DNA of 64,000 nucleotides from the NCBI RefSeq assembly GCF_003855095.1, contig NZ_CP033972.1:5580001-5644000 (forward strand). Reading direction: 5' to 3'. The notes beneath the pieces were generated by a model, which saw nothing but the letters and a program-made list of their open reading frames with translations, was not told the DNA's origin and searched no databases. The DNA comes from Gordonia insulae. Lineage in GTDB: Bacteria; Actinomycetota; Actinomycetes; Mycobacteriales; Mycobacteriaceae. Made by a program: the position numbers and the translations under genes. This document shows, piece after piece, positions 17,090-25,394 of this stretch. Every line of letters begins with the position of its first letter. Within the stretch, counting starts at the first letter, position 1.

Positions 17090-17578
17090 ATGGCGCAACG
17101 GACCACCAGGCGGAGTGCGGGACTCTTGTTGTTCCGACGTCGCGAGCAGGGCATCGAGGTCCTCATCGCGCATCCGGGTGGTCCCCTCTGGGCGCGCAAG
17201 GACGACGGTGCGTGGTCGATCCCCAAGGGTCTGCTCGAGCCCGGGGAGGACGCCGAGGCGACCGCGCGCCGCGAGTTCGCCGAGGAGATCGGCACGCCGC
17301 CGCCCGCCGGGCCGATCGTCGAGCTCGGCGACGTCACGCTCGCGAGCGGCAAAGTCGTCACCGGGTTCGCGATCGAGGGTGATCTCGACACAACCACCGT
17401 GGCCAGCAACATGTTCGAGATGGTGTGGCCACCGAAATCCGGTCGTCTGCAGAGCTTTCCCGAGATCGACCGTGCCGAGTGGGTACACCCCGACGTCGCG
17501 CGCGTGAAACTCAATCCTGCGCAGGCGGAGTTCGTCGACCGGCTTGTCGTTGCGGTCGAGGCCGCCGATCAGGCCTGA
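17090..17578 (+). CDS. NUDIX hydrolase
   Basis: This 162-residue protein has a canonical NUDIX box, GLLEPGEDAEATARREFAEEIG by pattern, spanning about residues 48-69 (G-x5-E-x7-REFAEEIG). It hydrolyses a nucleoside diphosphate linked to another moiety using Mg2+ bound by the REFAEE glutamates. The N-terminal SAGLLLFRR and the PLWARKDDGAWSIPKG segment resemble the group that acts on dinucleoside polyphosphates. The start ATG 17090 was preferred to upstream in-frame ATG 16982 because the family begins just before the RRSAGLLL strand. Confidence 0.88.
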   Translation: MAQRTTRRSAGLLLFRRREQGIEVLIAHPGGPLWARKDDGAWSIPKGLLEPGEDAEATARREFAEEIGTPPPAGPIVELGDVTLASGKVVTGFAIEGDLDTTTVASNMFEMVWPPKSGRLQSFPEIDRAEWVHPDVARVKLNPAQAEFVDRLVVAVEAADQA

Positions 17579-17629
17579 AGTTCGTGTCCTGGAGCGTCAC
17601 AAGGTCCGTCCCTCGACGAGAAGCCCTGC

Positions 17630-17752
17630 TCAGCCCTGACGCGCCTTGAACCGGGGATTCTGTTTGTTGATGACGTAGATTCTGCCCTTGCGCTTGACCA
17701 CCTGCGATCCAGGTTGGTTCTTCAGGGACCGGATCGAGGAACGCACCTTCAC
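17630..17752 (-). CDS. rpmJ: 50S ribosomal protein L36, zinc-ligand-free (C-minus) type
   Basis: The 40-residue product [20 protein letters not shown] continues with [20 protein letters not shown]. This is bacterial L36, but all four zinc ligands of the C+ form (CxxC...C...H) are absent; the N-terminal region has SSIRSLKN in place of the cysteine pair. Such C-minus L36 paralogues replace the zinc form when zinc is scarce and are usually Zur-repressed. The start is GTG 17752 with AAGGAG eight bases upstream. A separate C+ rpmJ is expected in the main ribosomal operon, outside this window. Confidence 0.93.
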   Translation of the reverse strand: MKVRSSIRSLKNQPGSQVVKRKGRIYVINKQNPRFKARQG

Positions 17753-17768
17753 TTCACCATCTCCTTAT

Positions 17769-17783
17769 TGGCAACAATTGTCA
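17769..17783. promoter_or_regulatory. candidate Zur-type operator for the L36 paralogue
   Basis: On the minus strand TGACAATTGTTGCCA is an imperfect palindrome (TGnCAAnTnTTGnCA). It ends 17 bases before the GTG start and just upstream of the ribosome-binding site, in a locally AT-rich stretch. Its overall shape resembles actinobacterial Zur boxes, but the match is partial. Confidence 0.45.
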
Positions 17784-17896
17784 TTAACCTACAGGGTAGG
17801 AGTGCCAATCGAAAATGGTTGCCAAGAAGGACGTGGGGTCCCAGGCCTGGTGTTCGCTGCGGTCACGGCCCCGCCGCGTGTCCCGGCCCTGAGCGC

Positions 17897-18523
17897 TCAG
17901 AGCAGATAGGTGGCCGTCATGGCCTTCCACAGATCCAGATGCGGGTCGGTGGTCGGGTCTCGGCGGTCGATCAGATAGGTCGCCGCGACGCCGCGCATGC
18001 TGGACAGCAGGATCGGGTAGAGCTCGGGATAGCGTGGGCGCGCGGTCAGTTCGGGGCCGAGGAATCCCGCGACCGCCTGCCGGACGACGGGCCCGAGTCG
18101 GTGTTCGGTCGGCAGGAGGGCGCTGCGCAACTGCTCGTTGGTGCGGGCGGCCGTCCACAGCTCCATCGATGCGACGAAGTAGGGCTGATGGAACGTGCTC
18201 CAGCCGAGGTCGATCGCGGGCCCGATCCGCTCCGCGGGCTCGGCGGGCCAGTCGACCTGGAACGGCATCTCCTCGATGCGCGTGCGAGCCAGATGGTCGA
18301 CGGCGGCCATGAGTAGGCTGTCGCGCGACGGGTAGTGATGCAGGAGCCGACCGCGGCTGACCCCCGCCTCGGCTTGAATCGCCAGGGTGCTCGCCCGGGC
18401 GTACCCGCGGTCGACGAGGACCCGGATGGCCGCGTCGAGAATCCGGATGCGGGTACGGTCACCGCGAAGTTGTGTCGTCGTTCCCGCGCTCCTGGGTACG
18501 TCGTCGTGCGCAGATCGATCCAC
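17897..18523 (-). CDS. TetR family transcriptional regulator
   Basis: This 208-residue protein has an N-terminal helix-turn-helix (about 24-68: RIRILDAAIRVLVDRGYARASTLAIQAEAGVSRGRLLHHYPSR by pattern) and a variable C-terminal ligand domain. The start is GTG 18523. It lies 29 bases downstream of the FAD oxidoreductase gene on the same strand and is probably co-transcribed with it. The palindrome CAGTCAGCACTGACTG at 20401-20416, upstream of that gene, is the obvious candidate operator. The ligand is unknown. Confidence 0.9.
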   Translation of the reverse strand: MDRSAHDDVPRSAGTTTQLRGDRTRIRILDAAIRVLVDRGYARASTLAIQAEAGVSRGRLLHHYPSRDSLLMAAVDHLARTRIEEMPFQVDWPAEPAERIGPAIDLGWSTFHQPYFVASMELWTAARTNEQLRSALLPTEHRLGPVVRQAVAGFLGPELTARPRYPELYPILLSSMRGVAATYLIDRRDPTTDPHLDLWKAMTATYLL

Positions 18524-18552
18524 ACGGCGATCCTAGCGGTCGATCCTGGTGG

Positions 18553-20364
18553 TCAGACGTCCAGGAAATGCGGGAGTCCTGCCTGGTACCGCCGCCGGTC
18601 CTCCGCCTTGATCGGGTCGAGCACAGGCAACTCCCACAGCGGGTGCACGGGCGCGGGCCGGGCGGGACTGTCCGCGGCTGCCAGGATCGCGTTGGCGACC
18701 CGACGCCCGGATTCGTTGGCGCCCTCCATGGTTGCGAGGTCGATGTTGGTGCGTACGTGGTCGCCCCCGATGAAGAGGTTCGCGATCGCAGTGGGCGCGG
18801 TGGGTCGGTTCTGATACGACCCCGCGGTGTTGACCATCAGTGGCGTGGCGTTGGCGATCGTCGGTGACCAGGTGACACCCGGGTCCAGCGACCAGGTGAC
18901 GATCTCCTCGCTGCGCAGGATCTGCTTGCCCCCGGAGTTCATCGCCCGGCTCATCTGGGCCCACACCTCCCGGGCGATCTGCTGTTTCGTGCACTGCTTG
19001 GCGGGCTTGCCGTAGATGATCCCGGGTTTCTCCCAGTCCGAGATGTCGATCGACAGGCAGTCCCGCACACGACCGTCGCCGTAGGTCTTGGCGAAATCGA
19101 TGTTCCACGGCCGGGCCTGGAACAGCCCCGTGAGCGCCCACGGGGTGCCCAGTGCGGCGATGTGGCTCGGCGGGGTGTCCGATCGGCGGGACAGGAAGTA
19201 CTGGATGCCCACCATCCAGTCGTCCTCGAGGCGGCGGATGCGTGCGAGCGAGGGATCGGCCGCCACCACTGAGGGGGTGAGCAGCGGGCGGAGACGATCG
19301 AGTGGCATCGCCGCGACGTACCAGTCGGCCGCCACGTTGCCGCCGGACCGGAGCCGCGCCCCGGTGACCCGGCCGCGGGACACCTGGAAGTCGGCGACGC
19401 CTTCCCCCATCACGAAGGTGACCCCGCGGGTGCGCAGATATGCCACCCACGGGTCGATCCAGGCATGATTGGTGGGGGCGTTGAGGATTCGGTCGACGCC
19501 ACCGTGGACGAGACCGGCGTCGTACTGTCCGATCAGCCCGGTGGCCGAGGTGGCGAGTGCGAGGCCGATCTGCCCGATGGTGCGCGCCGATGCGGTGTGC
19601 GACTTGGCGGCGACGAGCGCGCGGGTCAGTGCGCCGGCCAGATAGCGTTGGTAGCCCGACGATTTGCCCTTCGCCTTGACGAACTGCATCCAGGACTGCT
19701 TCTCCCACTGTCCGAGTCGGCGTTCCTCGCAGCTGGTCGCGATGATGAGCTCGCGTGTGACGAAGTAGGCGAGTTCGTGTGGCGGCACGTCGACGACGAA
19801 CTTCAGTCCGGTCGTCAAGGCGTTGCGCAGATTGTCCAGTTCGAGGATCGCCGGTGCGTGATCGACGAATCCCATGATCGACGCGGGCGCGGTGGTGGGT
19901 GCGTACCCGGACTCGTCGAATGCGATGACCGCGGTCTCGACGTTGATCAGGTGCCGATCCTTGACGTTCCCGCCACGAGCGAGTGGGATGCGCTCCATCG
20001 ACTCCGTGACGTGTTGGTAGCACCCGGGGAAGAACCGGAACCCGTGCTCGCCGGGCAGTGGCAGACGACCTCCGCGCGCGGTCCCGGGCACGTCGTGGCT
20101 TCGCGCCTTGCCGCCGAGATAGGCAGGCTCGTAGACGGTCACGCGGAATCCGCGTTCGATCAGTTCGTGCGCGGCCGCGAGGCCGGACATCCCGCCACCG
20201 AAGATCGCGACGTCCCGCCCCCGCGCGCCACCGGTGCGCGGAACCGCTTGTGCCGATGGAACTCTCACGCCCGGCAAGGCCACGGCGGTGCCGGCGAGCA
20301 CGGCTGCCGCGGCCGCACCCTTCAGCACTGACCGCCTGGAGAAGTCATCCTGATCGTCGTCCAT
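18553..20364 (-). CDS. Tat-exported FAD-dependent amine-oxidase/desaturase-like oxidoreductase
   Basis: This 603-residue flavoprotein has a twin-arginine signal (SRRSVLKG at about 9-16, then a hydrophobic alanine-rich stretch and a PSAQA cleavage region near 39). A dinucleotide-binding GGGMSGLAAAHEL follows near 56-68, then a YLGGKARSHD segment. The C terminus has FIGGDHVRTNIDLATMEGANESGRRVA, the FAD-closing motif of the phytoene-desaturase/hydroxysqualene-dehydroxylase family. It is probably folded with FAD in the cytoplasm and exported. The substrate is likely a lipid or isoprenoid, but this is inference. It precedes and likely shares an mRNA with the TetR gene. Confidence 0.82.
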   Translation of the reverse strand: MDDDQDDFSRRSVLKGAAAAAVLAGTAVALPGVRVPSAQAVPRTGGARGRDVAIFGGGMSGLAAAHELIERGFRVTVYEPAYLGGKARSHDVPGTARGGRLPLPGEHGFRFFPGCYQHVTESMERIPLARGGNVKDRHLINVETAVIAFDESGYAPTTAPASIMGFVDHAPAILELDNLRNALTTGLKFVVDVPPHELAYFVTRELIIATSCEERRLGQWEKQSWMQFVKAKGKSSGYQRYLAGALTRALVAAKSHTASARTIGQIGLALATSATGLIGQYDAGLVHGGVDRILNAPTNHAWIDPWVAYLRTRGVTFVMGEGVADFQVSRGRVTGARLRSGGNVAADWYVAAMPLDRLRPLLTPSVVAADPSLARIRRLEDDWMVGIQYFLSRRSDTPPSHIAALGTPWALTGLFQARPWNIDFAKTYGDGRVRDCLSIDISDWEKPGIIYGKPAKQCTKQQIAREVWAQMSRAMNSGGKQILRSEEIVTWSLDPGVTWSPTIANATPLMVNTAGSYQNRPTAPTAIANLFIGGDHVRTNIDLATMEGANESGRRVANAILAAADSPARPAPVHPLWELPVLDPIKAEDRRRYQAGLPHFLDV

Positions 20365-20400
20365 TGTCCCCGTCCCTTCTGATGACCAAGCCAGGCGAAC

Positions 20401-20416
20401 CAGTCAGCACTGACTG
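20401..20416. promoter_or_regulatory. perfect palindromic operator upstream of the FAD oxidoreductase/TetR unit
   Basis: CAGTCAG-CA-CTGACTG is a perfect 7-bp inverted repeat with a 2-bp spacer, 37 bases upstream of the oxidoreductase start. A 12-bp direct repeat, GACTGATTCGGG, occurs at 20412-20423 and again at 20449-20460. This is the expected layout for binding by the TetR protein encoded downstream. Confidence 0.6.
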
Positions 20417-20604
20417 ATTCGGGTTTACCACCCTCGAGACGCCGATGGGACTGATTCGGGGAAAGGTCTCAGAAAACTTGGTCAATCGTCTCACTGTGGC
20501 CGTCGTGGCGTCCCCGGGATCGGTCGGCGGCGGTCTCAACATGAGACATCCGGAGCCCCGCCACGGCGTTAGCCTCAGGCGTCCACACATCGAGAGGGGT
20601 CAGA

Positions 20605-21660
20605 ATGAAGGCGCTCGTCTACCACGGACCGGGTCGGAAATCGTGGGACACGGTGCCGGACCCCGTGCTGCAGGACTCCACCGATGCGATCGTGCAGATG
20701 GAGACGACCACCATCTGCGGGACGGATCTCCACATCCTCAAGGGCGACGTCCCCGCGGTGACGCCCGGGCGAATCCTCGGACACGAGGGCGTCGGCGTGG
20801 TCACCGAGGTGGGATCGGCGTGTACGAAGGTCAAGGTCGGCGACCGCGTGATCGTCTCGTGCATCAGCAAATGCGGGACCTGTGAGTACTGCGTCGCGGG
20901 CATGACGTCGCACTGTCAGACCGTGGGCGGGATCGGTTGGATCTTCGGCCACCTGATCGACGGCACCCAGGCCGAGTACGTCCGCGTGCCGTTCGCCGAC
21001 AACGGCCTGATCCCGCTGCCGGACGGGGTGAGCCCCGAGCAGGGCACGATGCTCAGCGACATCCTGCCGACCGGTTACGAGATCGGAGTGCTCTACGGCG
21101 CGGTCCGGCGCGACGACGTCGTCGCCGTCGTCGGGGTCGGGCCCGTGGGACTCGCCGCGGTGATGACCGCGTCCGCCGCGGGCGCGGCGAAGGTCATCGC
21201 CGTCGACGGCAACAAGTTCCGTCTCGAACAATCCCGCGAGTTCGGCGCCACCGACACCATCGACGTGAATGCCGGCGGTGACGTGGTCGCGGAGCTCAAG
21301 GAACTCAGCCGCGGAGGTCTGGGCGTCGACGTGGCCATCGAGGCGGTCGGTGTGCCGGTCACCTTCGGCGTCGCGCTCGACTCGGTCCGGCCGGGCGGGC
21401 ACATGGCCAACGTCGGCGTGCACGGCGAGAGCGTGTCGTTCCCGATCGAGCGGGACTGGATCAACAATCTGACCATCACCACCGGGCTGGTCAACGCGAC
21501 CACCGCGCCGGAACTACTCGAGGGCATCCAGCGCGGGGACATCGCACCGGAGAAGTTCATCACGCACCGGTTCACGTTCGACCAGTTCGACGAGGCGTAC
21601 GAGACGTTCGGCAACGCCGCCGACGAGCATGCCCTGAAGGTGATCATCGCCAGTTCGTGA
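20605..21660 (+). CDS. zinc-dependent alcohol dehydrogenase (MDR family)
   Basis: This 351-residue medium-chain dehydrogenase has a catalytic zinc site with C38 (TTICGTDLH) and the GHEGVG segment near 60. Structural-zinc cysteines lie in CISKCGTCEYCVAGMTSHC (near 87-105), and the NAD-binding GVGPVGLAA is near 176-184. It resembles the secondary or short-chain alcohol dehydrogenases often annotated as 2,3-butanediol- or isopropanol-type enzymes. The likely reaction is NAD-dependent oxidation of a small alcohol to aldehyde or ketone. It is the only plus-strand gene of this stretch and lies 188 bases from the operator of the divergent FAD gene. Confidence 0.9.
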   Translation: MKALVYHGPGRKSWDTVPDPVLQDSTDAIVQMETTTICGTDLHILKGDVPAVTPGRILGHEGVGVVTEVGSACTKVKVGDRVIVSCISKCGTCEYCVAGMTSHCQTVGGIGWIFGHLIDGTQAEYVRVPFADNGLIPLPDGVSPEQGTMLSDILPTGYEIGVLYGAVRRDDVVAVVGVGPVGLAAVMTASAAGAAKVIAVDGNKFRLEQSREFGATDTIDVNAGGDVVAELKELSRGGLGVDVAIEAVGVPVTFGVALDSVRPGGHMANVGVHGESVSFPIERDWINNLTITTGLVNATTAPELLEGIQRGDIAPEKFITHRFTFDQFDEAYETFGNAADEHALKVIIASS

Positions 21661-21683
21661 CACCGTCCGGCAGGCCGCGACCG

Positions 21684-23258
21684 TCAGGCGTGTGGCGCCC
21701 GCCGATCGGTTACGACGAAGGGCGCCAACAGATCTGGCGACACCGCGGTCATCAGTCCGGTCGCGTCGGTCGGCGAGAGGTCGACGGCAGCGTAGGCCTC
21801 CGCTCCGGCGGCGGTCGCCAGCACCACGGTCTCGACGCCACGCCGACGCTGGAAGAACGACGCGCTCGATGCCCATCCGACGACCCCGCCACGGTCGATG
21901 ACGTAGCGGTGACGGGCGATGCGGGGTGGGGCGATCACCACCGAACGTTCGGTGACCCCGAAGCCGAGGTTCTGGTAGCGGACCACACCGAGCGCGCTCG
22001 AGGCCACCGCCAGCGCGGCCGCGACGATGAGCCACGGCCATGTCAGTGGTCCGATGACCAGGACGATCACCACCGGCACGACGATCACGCCCGCCCAGAA
22101 TCCACGGGTGATCCGGCGGATCAGGGCAGGCCGGCCGTGGCGGCGTAGGCCGGTGGTCAGTTCGTCGCCGTCGTCGGTGACGAGCCGGCCCACTCGGATC
22201 GCCTCGTCGACGGGCGCCGGCGGGAGCAGGAGCGGTTGCTTGGTCGAGCCGGTGGCGATGGCGTGTAGCCGGGCACCACCGACCGGACGCATGAGGACCG
22301 GCTCGTGGAAATGCACGCCGCGGATGCGGTCCGAATCCAGGCTGGTCGCGTTCGTCGTGATCAGTCCGCGGCTGATGCGCAGCGTACCGTCGTCGTGATT
22401 GCGGACCAGCACGAAGTTCCAGTACCCGAGCAGATAACCGGCGACGGACAGGACGGTGCCGATCGCGATCACGGCGACCACCGCGACTCCGATGACCAGC
22501 GGAAGTGGGACTTCGCGGATGCTGTCGACGGCACGCTCGGCGGCGGTGGCGCCACGTTCGAAGAGCCCGGCCTCGTTCGCGACCTGGGCGGTCAGTCCGG
22601 CGAGCGCTGCGGCGGTGGCGAATCCGGTGAGCGAGAAGGGCGCGAACCGCAGCCAGGAGAGCCGGAGACGCGAGAGTTCCTCCGGGGGTGTGGGAGGCGC
22701 ATCGCGTGCGGTCCCGCGGGACGTGGTGGTGCCGGTGGACGTGGTGGCGCGGGCGACGGTCGCCATGAGTTCTTCGTGCAGGGCGTGCGCCTCGCCGGCC
22801 GGGATGGCGTTGAGCTCTACCACCGACGATTCCTTGTCTCCGCCGGTGCCGATCTTGACCTTCTGCAGTCCCAGCACCCGATGGGGGAGAGACGCGGTCA
22901 GGTCGACACTGCGGATCCGGTCGCGCCGTGCAGTCGCCACCTTGCGGGTGACGAGGCCGGACCGGACCCGCACGTGCTCGTCGGTCACCTGGTACCGCGT
23001 GACCAGCCACGGGACGATCGTCACCAGCGGTACCGCGATGAGCGTGAGGACGATCGTGATGTCGGGAGCGCCCCGGCCCGCGAAGACGATCGCGATGACG
23101 AGCGGGATGAGTTGGGGGAGTTGCTCGATGGGCTTGACCGCGATCATCCATGGGGACAGCCGATGCCACTCGTCCGGCCGGTCGTCGCCGATGCGCTGCG
23201 GCCCGACGGGCCCGCCAGGCGACGAGCTGTCTGCGGCGGGCGGATCAGGTTGCGTCAT
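21684..23258 (-). CDS. bacterial PH-domain (YdbT-like) membrane protein
   Basis: This 524-residue protein has several repeated bPH2 units, each formed by two hydrophobic helices followed by a beta-rich domain. Helix pairs lie near 49-85, 205-285 and 380-420, with beta regions such as YQVTDEHVRVRSGLVTRKVATARRDRIRSVDL by pattern. Proteins of this type are membrane-anchored and of unknown function; B. subtilis YdbS/YdbT are linked to resistance to the peptide amylocyclicin. Start ATG 23258 overlaps the end of the upstream PH gene by 14 bases, so the pair is an operon. The extreme N terminus is proline-rich and disordered. Confidence 0.8.
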   Translation of the reverse strand: MTQPDPPAADSSSPGGPVGPQRIGDDRPDEWHRLSPWMIAVKPIEQLPQLIPLVIAIVFAGRGAPDITIVLTLIAVPLVTIVPWLVTRYQVTDEHVRVRSGLVTRKVATARRDRIRSVDLTASLPHRVLGLQKVKIGTGGDKESSVVELNAIPAGEAHALHEELMATVARATTSTGTTTSRGTARDAPPTPPEELSRLRLSWLRFAPFSLTGFATAAALAGLTAQVANEAGLFERGATAAERAVDSIREVPLPLVIGVAVVAVIAIGTVLSVAGYLLGYWNFVLVRNHDDGTLRISRGLITTNATSLDSDRIRGVHFHEPVLMRPVGGARLHAIATGSTKQPLLLPPAPVDEAIRVGRLVTDDGDELTTGLRRHGRPALIRRITRGFWAGVIVVPVVIVLVIGPLTWPWLIVAAALAVASSALGVVRYQNLGFGVTERSVVIAPPRIARHRYVIDRGGVVGWASSASFFQRRRGVETVVLATAAGAEAYAAVDLSPTDATGLMTAVSPDLLAPFVVTDRRAPHA

Positions 23259-23745
23259 CGGTGTACGCCTGTGTGCGCGCGGTGAGGTCGGCGGCCGCCT
23301 GCCGGGCCAACTCGGCATCGAGTCCGACGATGCGTACCGTGCCCGCCGACGATGCGGTGGTGACGGTCAGCGTCGCGAGGTTCAGTGCCTGCTCGATCGG
23401 CCCGGCCGCCGTGTCGACGACCTGGATGCGCGCGATGGGGATGATCACCCGGCTGCGCACGAACCAGCCGGACTGGGTGTAGACGGCGTCGTCGCTGATC
23501 TCCCAGCGGTGAAAGCGGTAGCGCCACCCGGGCACGACGGTCACGAAGAACGTCGAGATCACCAGGGTGACGATCGCGACCGCGATCGCCGGCCAGCGCA
23601 CGGGGTCGGCCAGCGCGGCGACGATGACGGCGGCGGCGAGGATCGGGATACCCGCGAGCAGTGGCGACATCCGCCACATGGTGACGGCACGCGGGTCGAC
23701 CTGGTGGACGGGTTCGCGGAGCAGCAGCGGCGGTGTCGGTTCCAT
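23245..23745 (-). CDS. bacterial PH-domain (YdbS-like) membrane protein
   Basis: This 166-residue protein has two transmembrane helices (about 28-46 and 50-70) followed by a bPH2 domain (WRYRFHRWEISDDAVYTQSG, RVIIPIARIQVVDTAAGPIEQ). The helix-pair plus PH unit is characteristic of YdbS. It overlaps and precedes the YdbT-like gene. The two usually form one operon and presumably one membrane complex. No ligand or enzymatic residue is evident. Confidence 0.82.
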   Translation of the reverse strand: MEPTPPLLLREPVHQVDPRAVTMWRMSPLLAGIPILAAAVIVAALADPVRWPAIAVAIVTLVISTFFVTVVPGWRYRFHRWEISDDAVYTQSGWFVRSRVIIPIARIQVVDTAAGPIEQALNLATLTVTTASSAGTVRIVGLDAELARQAAADLTARTQAYTDDAT

Positions 23746-23791
23746 CCCGGCCGAGCTTATCCGCCGGTCGCGCGTATTCCCCGGGCTGCTC

Positions 23792-24577
23792 TCACTTTCC
23801 CGGGGTGCGGTCCGGGAGGCCGGCGGCCGTGCCGGAGATTCTCGACCAGGTCGGATGCTTCGCCTCCCGGTCGTCCCCCGACGACCGACCGCGGAGCCGT
23901 CGGATCACCCACGGGGCCAGATGGCTGCGGGTGAACCGGAGATCCTCGGTCCAGCGGTAGCCGCTGACCTGGTCAGCCGGTGGGTCCGGTACCGCGAGGG
24001 TGTGGACACCGATGGCGTGCAGCACATGTGCGGCGACCCGTTGGTGGCCGATCGGATTGAGGTGGAGACGATCGGCGGACCAGTAGACCGGTCGTCGGAT
24101 CTCGCTGTCGTGGAACATGTCGACGAAGGTCAGATCCTGCTCGGTGGCCAGGGCGGCGATCTCGGTGGTGAGGTACTCGCCGCGCGACCGGATCGTGTCG
24201 CGGAACGGCAGCCCCGACGACGGATCCGCACCGGCGAGCAGGACGACCTCGATCCCCGCGTCGCGGCAGCGCCGCACCGCGGTGCGTGTGAGTCCGATCA
24301 ATCGTGCGAGATCTCCGCCGGGACGCAGCATGTCGTTGCCGCCCCCGTTGAAGGTGAGCAGCGTGGGCCGCGGAGCCAGAGCCAGTGCGGCGTCGATCTG
24401 ACCCGTGGCGATCGGTTCCAGCAGCCGTCCGCGGATCGCGAGGTTGGCGTACTCGACGCTGCCGTGTTCGGCGGCCAGTCCCTCCGCGACGAGGTCGGCC
24501 CACCCACGGGGGTGAACGCCATCCGGCTCGTCGCCGACGCCCTCGGTGAAGCTGTCCCCGACAGCAACATAACGCAT
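23792..24577 (-). CDS. SGNH/GDSL-type hydrolase
   Basis: This 261-residue lipase/esterase-fold enzyme has block I GDSF (nucleophile Ser9), a block III-like GGGNDM near 95-100 and block V DRLHLNPIGH with the Asp/His pair near 188-195. No signal peptide is visible, so a cytoplasmic esterase or thioesterase is expected. The start ATG 24577 follows the SDR stop by 23 bases, so it is probably part of the acyl-CoA dehydrogenase/SDR transcript. The last 30 residues are basic and disordered. Confidence 0.85.
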   Translation of the reverse strand: MRYVAVGDSFTEGVGDEPDGVHPRGWADLVAEGLAAEHGSVEYANLAIRGRLLEPIATGQIDAALALAPRPTLLTFNGGGNDMLRPGGDLARLIGLTRTAVRRCRDAGIEVVLLAGADPSSGLPFRDTIRSRGEYLTTEIAALATEQDLTFVDMFHDSEIRRPVYWSADRLHLNPIGHQRVAAHVLHAIGVHTLAVPDPPADQVSGYRWTEDLRFTRSHLAPWVIRRLRGRSSGDDREAKHPTWSRISGTAAGLPDRTPGK

Positions 24578-24600
24578 TGTGTCCCAGTGTCTTTCGGAAT

Positions 24601-25362
24601 CTAGGTGATGGTGACGCCGCCGTCGACCGCGATGGTCTGGCCGGTCACATAACCGGCAGCCGGCGAGGCCAGCCACACGGCGGTCGCGGCGAGTTCCTCG
24701 CCCCGACCCATCCGGCCCAGCAGGACCCGTGGCAACTGGGACTCCAGGTAGCCGTCGTGATAGGTGTCGGTCATCTCGCTCTCGAAGAACCCGGGTGCGA
24801 TCGCATTGACGCGGATGCCCTTGCGGGACGCCCATTGCTGCGCGAGGTCGCGCGTGAGGCCGATGACACCGGCCTTGCTGGAGGCATACGCGGCCTGCGG
24901 CAGTCCGGCGGTGGTGATGCCCAGGACGCTGGAGATGTTGATGACGGCGCTGCCCGGTTGCATGACGCGCCCGCAGGCCTGCGCCATCCAATAGGAGCCG
25001 TTGAGATTGACGTCGATCACGGCACGGAACTGGTCGGGGGTCTCGCGGGTGGCCGGGACGGCGGTGCCGACCCCGGCGTTGTTGATCAGCACGTCGACAC
25101 GTCCGAAGGTCTCCATCGCGGCGTCCACGACGGCCTGGCACTGGTCCGGGTCGGCGACGTCGGCGGGGACGCACAGCGCTCTGCGGCCCAGCGCCTCCAC
25201 CTTCGCGGCGGTGTCGGCGAGGCGCTCGGCGCGCCGGGCGGCGAGGACGATGTCCGCGCCGGCCTCGGCGAAGCCGGTGGCGAACGACACGCCGAGTCCC
25301 GATGACGCACCGGTGACGACGACGACCTTGTCGGTCAGGTTGAACATGTCCGGCAGGGACAT
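24601..25362 (-). CDS. SDR family oxidoreductase
   Basis: This 253-residue classical SDR carries TGASSGLG (cofactor, near 18-25), NNAG (near 94-97), catalytic Ser in INISS and YASSK (near 159-163). The style resembles 3-hydroxyacyl-CoA or glucose dehydrogenase-like SDRs. The start ATG 25362 has GAAGGAG upstream and begins 32 bases after the acyl-CoA dehydrogenase stop, so a joint role in fatty-acid or branched-chain acyl oxidation is plausible. Confidence 0.88.
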   Translation of the reverse strand: MSLPDMFNLTDKVVVVTGASSGLGVSFATGFAEAGADIVLAARRAERLADTAAKVEALGRRALCVPADVADPDQCQAVVDAAMETFGRVDVLINNAGVGTAVPATRETPDQFRAVIDVNLNGSYWMAQACGRVMQPGSAVINISSVLGITTAGLPQAAYASSKAGVIGLTRDLAQQWASRKGIRVNAIAPGFFESEMTDTYHDGYLESQLPRVLLGRMGRGEELAATAVWLASPAAGYVTGQTIAVDGGVTIT

Positions 25363-25394
25363 CTGGGTGACTCCTTCGATCAGCGGTGGTGTGC

